A stretch of DNA of 64,000 nt. It comes from Natronorubrum tibetense GA33. Its GTDB lineage: Archaea; Halobacteriota; Halobacteria; Halobacteriales; Natrialbaceae. The stretch covers positions 2,655,527 through 2,719,526 of the forward strand of contig NZ_KB913017.1 of the NCBI RefSeq assembly GCF_000383975.1, in the 5' to 3' direction. The notes under the pieces are model-generated. The model saw only the letters and a program-made list of their open reading frames with translations. It made no database searches and was not told the origin of the DNA. Below are positions 61,992 through 64,000 of the stretch, in pieces; position 1 is the stretch's first letter, and the number at the start of each line of letters is the position of its first letter. Both the position numbers and the translations under genes were made by a program.

Positions 61992-63120
61992 TTACCCGAA
62001 CTCACGCAGGTAGTCGCCCAACGCTCGCACGAACGTCTTCGCCGTGATCACTGGCGGTGACCGGATCGGCTCGTCGAGCGCGACCTTGATCAGGTAGTCC
62101 GTTAGCCGCCACAGATTGTAGATCAGCGTCGACAGCGCGAAGTTGCACAGTCGAAGCCGGTAGCCCGTCGACGACGTCTTTGGCATGAAATCCTTGAGCG
62201 ACTTGTACTGGTTCTCGATGTCCCACCGTCGACTGCATCCGTTCACGACACTCGAGATTTCTTCGGGTTCAACGCGGTCCTCGTTCGTCACGAACACCGC
62301 GTACTTGCCGTCGGCATCGTTGCTCGTACTCGGCGCGTAGAGGAACTCCGCCTCGTGATGGACCTCACCATCGATTCCGAACGGGACATCGTTTTTAACA
62401 GCTTCATCCGCCGTTGAATGCTCCTGAATATCCTGGATCGCCGCTAAATCATCCTCGTACGTCGGAACCGGTGAGAGATACGTGAGCCCGCGATCGTCAA
62501 CGTCTGCGTACATTCGGTTGACGTAGAATCCGCGATCGAACATCACCAGATCCAGATCGACGAACTACTCAGCACGGTCAAACAATCGACTCACTAAATC
62601 GGCTTTCGAGTACGATGGAGAACAGTCGGGCTCCCACGCGGAATTCTCTTTGACCGGCTCAATACCGAGAACGATCGGTGCGTGGTCGCCAACCAGCGTG
62701 ATAGTAGCGTACTTATACCCGCGCTTGTACTCGCCGTCTTTCTTGTACCCGCTCACCATTTTCGGGCAGTCTGGCTTCGCGATCCCCGCCTCCTTGTCCT
62801 CCCACGGCCAGACGTGAAACTGCTCGTGGGTTATGTCGATTGCCGAAACGGTCTGACGAGAGTCGAAGGAATCGTCACCACGGATCGAGTTGATGATGTT
62901 TTCCGTGGCAGCGTTGAATGCCGTCATAATCGCGTCCCGAACCTGGTCGATCTCGGCCATCGAATCATCGTCCTCGAAATCCTCGAATGTGAGCTGGCCA
63001 TCCGAACCCTTGGACGTGGCGATCTTCTTGATTGCACGAATGAACGTCGAATCGTCACAGATGAGGTTATCGTCGGTGGGCCAGCCGTACTCGGCTTCTG
63101 AGTGGGCACTGCTGGAGATC
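61992..63120 (-). pseudogene. IS4-type DDE transposase disrupted by an in-frame TAG
   Basis: A reverse-strand transposase read in one frame except for a TAG at 62565-62567. The first acidic residue lies in VSAIDITHEQFHVWPWEDK, the second in LVMFDRGFYVNRMYA after the stop codon, and the third in CSRRWDIENQYKSLKDFM, the Y-(2)-R-(3)-E-like region of IS4 transposases. The part after the stop ends LGDYLREFG at 61992. The true 5' end is uncertain: protein-like sequence starts around 63120 (SSSAHSEAEYGWPTDDN), while the frame is open to 63410. Confidence 0.75.
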
Positions 63121-63408
63121 TGCAAGATGGTGATCGACGTAGACCCACTAGAGAACGTGAACGTAGAGCCGCCTGAGAGTACATCTGTCGTACAGAGAGA
63201 ACCATCAGAGGAAGCGCTTCGTAAGCTCATTTCGAACGGATGGAAGAATCCCTTGAGCCAATCACAGACGACCAATCCGAAGAGAATTGTGAGTGAAGAG
63301 ACTCTGTCGGAACCGTATTTTTTAGATATGAAATCGTATGAAATAGCCGGTTGCTGAAGACTGCTTATTGAGCAAAAGCACTTACCTTCATTTGGCATAA
63401 CAAAATGC
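63121..63408. other. AT-rich region beside the transposase relic
   Basis: No gene I can trust. The forward frame ending at 63357 has a hydrophilic tail (EEALRKLISNGWKNPLSQ) that could be the end of a gene cut by the insertion, but its beginning is antisense to the transposase. Confidence 0.3.
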
Positions 63409-63620
63409 ATGGGTAAGGCAAAGCAGCTATATTATTGGGTGGATGACTTGGCACGGAATCTATATTGTGCAAAAATGCTGCTCTGGCTGGTCTCGTATCC
63501 GCTCTGTCTGTATTCGTGGTTCGTCACTTGCTGTCTGAACCAATGATTTTACAGCCAGTCATAATGGGGGCTACAACGGCTGTAGTATTCTACGCGATGA
63601 ACCCGAACCAGCAGAAGTAA
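63409..63620 (+). pseudogene. Frameshifted small membrane-protein gene
   Basis: ATG 63409 opens MGKAKQLYYWVDDLARNLYC; near 63475 the credible protein continues in another frame as ALAGLVSALSVFVVRHLLSE and then MILQPVIMGATTAVVFYAMN, ending NQQK and TAA at 63618-63620. The total length of 212 bases is not a multiple of three, so a single insertion or deletion separates the halves. The joined product would be a membrane protein of about 70 residues with two helices. It could be a sequencing error or a real decay event. Confidence 0.5.
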
Positions 63621-64000
63621 AAATGCTGTACTATCCTCTCATCTCTTCCACTGTGAGACCAATCTCCATTATAATTGCATGCGCTCGCTGTAGCAAAGAG
63701 ACACTACACCGACCGATGTGTTAGTTCCCCGTATAGACCGGACTCGGATCAGATTTTATCACCTGATGAGGATTTCAACAGAACCATTCAAATCCTCTTC
63801 ACGTATGGGTATTTGCCGTGACCACTCTTTGAACGAGTCAGCCAAAAACCGATAGAATCCCTGTCAGAGTAACATCTGCTCACCAATAGCAATATCACCA
63901 CACATTCAAGAGTGTTAATGTATCTTGGAAAATTACCACTTTTTGAAAGTTTGTTCTTCAATTAAGCATATATGTCTGAGAAAAATATCTGAAGATAGAA
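63621..64000. other. AT-rich window end without a gene
   Basis: The last 380 bases are AT-rich compared with the main window and contain no credible frame, RNA gene or repeat. They look like part of a genomic island or mobile region continuing beyond the window. Confidence 0.35.

Noticed and set aside
62565-62567. TAG in the transposase read as a recoded codon
   Set aside because: A single TAG in an insertion-sequence gene is explained by decay; no pyrrolysine machinery or recoding signal is visible.
1-64000. CRISPR array, rRNA operon or replication origin
   Set aside because: No regularly spaced repeats, no rRNA signature and no Orc1/Cdc6 gene were seen.

Overview
The window is chromosomal DNA of an extremely halophilic archaeon (class Halobacteria; a Natrialbales-type genome is my guess from general style, not from a database match). 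The signs are high GC in most of the window, an abundance of CTCGAG, very acidic predicted proteins, twin-arginine signal peptides, archaeal ribosomal proteins (S10, S24e, S27ae), EF-1 alpha, a Kae1-Bud32 fusion and a ThiD-ThiN fusion. Most start codons sit in short or overlapping gene junctions, and several promoters place a TATA box 24-30 bases before the start codon, as expected for leaderless haloarchaeal mRNAs.

Layout. 1-8.1 kb: a truncated amino-acid permease, a tRNA-binding protein, thiDN with an LLM oxidoreductase, an AI-2E permease, a YdjM-like protein, a decayed gene, an AIR-synthase-like protein and a GNAT acetyltransferase. 8.5-10.8 kb: a heme nitric-oxide sensor (H-NOX) translationally coupled to a chemotaxis transducer. 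11.0-14.6 kb: a halocin C8-like antimicrobial peptide gene and a small membrane-protein gene, lying between a truncated and a complete copy of a MOT1-like sulfate/molybdate permease gene. 15-24 kb: a small-protein/PIN-like pair, an IMPDH/GMPR enzyme, arsR-arsM, RdgB, a GINT1-like propeller, pyroglutamyl peptidase, and the S24e/S27ae/Kae1-Bud32 operon. 24-33 kb: beta-propellers, lipoproteins, zinc ribbons, a DUF4177/membrane pair, a VapBC pair, IS200/IS605-like hairpin relics and tRNA-Ala(CGC). 33-44 kb: an AAA/DUF234 ATPase with a palindrome over its promoter, a rhomboid protease, S10 and EF-1 alpha, homoserine dehydrogenase with an ACT protein, a NifU-like protein, an LVIVD-repeat protein, a ROK kinase and two universal stress proteins. 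44-50 kb: an SDR, a UPF0175 protein, a MOSC / GntA-like / isochorismatase group, a ZIP transporter and CoaD. 50-61.7 kb: an acyl-CoA metabolism island (acyl-CoA dehydrogenase, three AMP-forming acyl-CoA synthetases, R2-like oxidase, orphan E1 alpha, permease, universal stress protein). 61.7-64 kb: an AT-rich tail with a nonsense-disrupted transposase and a frameshifted small gene.

How the genes work together. The strongest functional units are H-NOX plus transducer (predicted gas sensing feeding chemotaxis), arsR-arsM (arsenic detoxification), S24e-S27ae-Kae1/Bud32 (translation and t6A modification), S10-tuf, hom-ACT, and the acyl-CoA dehydrogenase/ligase operon. The most unusual arrangement is the halocin cassette between 639-base direct repeats of the permease gene: recombination between the repeats would delete the cassette and leave one intact permease. 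A second candidate system is the MOSC / heme N-hydroxylase / amidohydrolase-like group, which suggests turnover of an N-hydroxylated compound.
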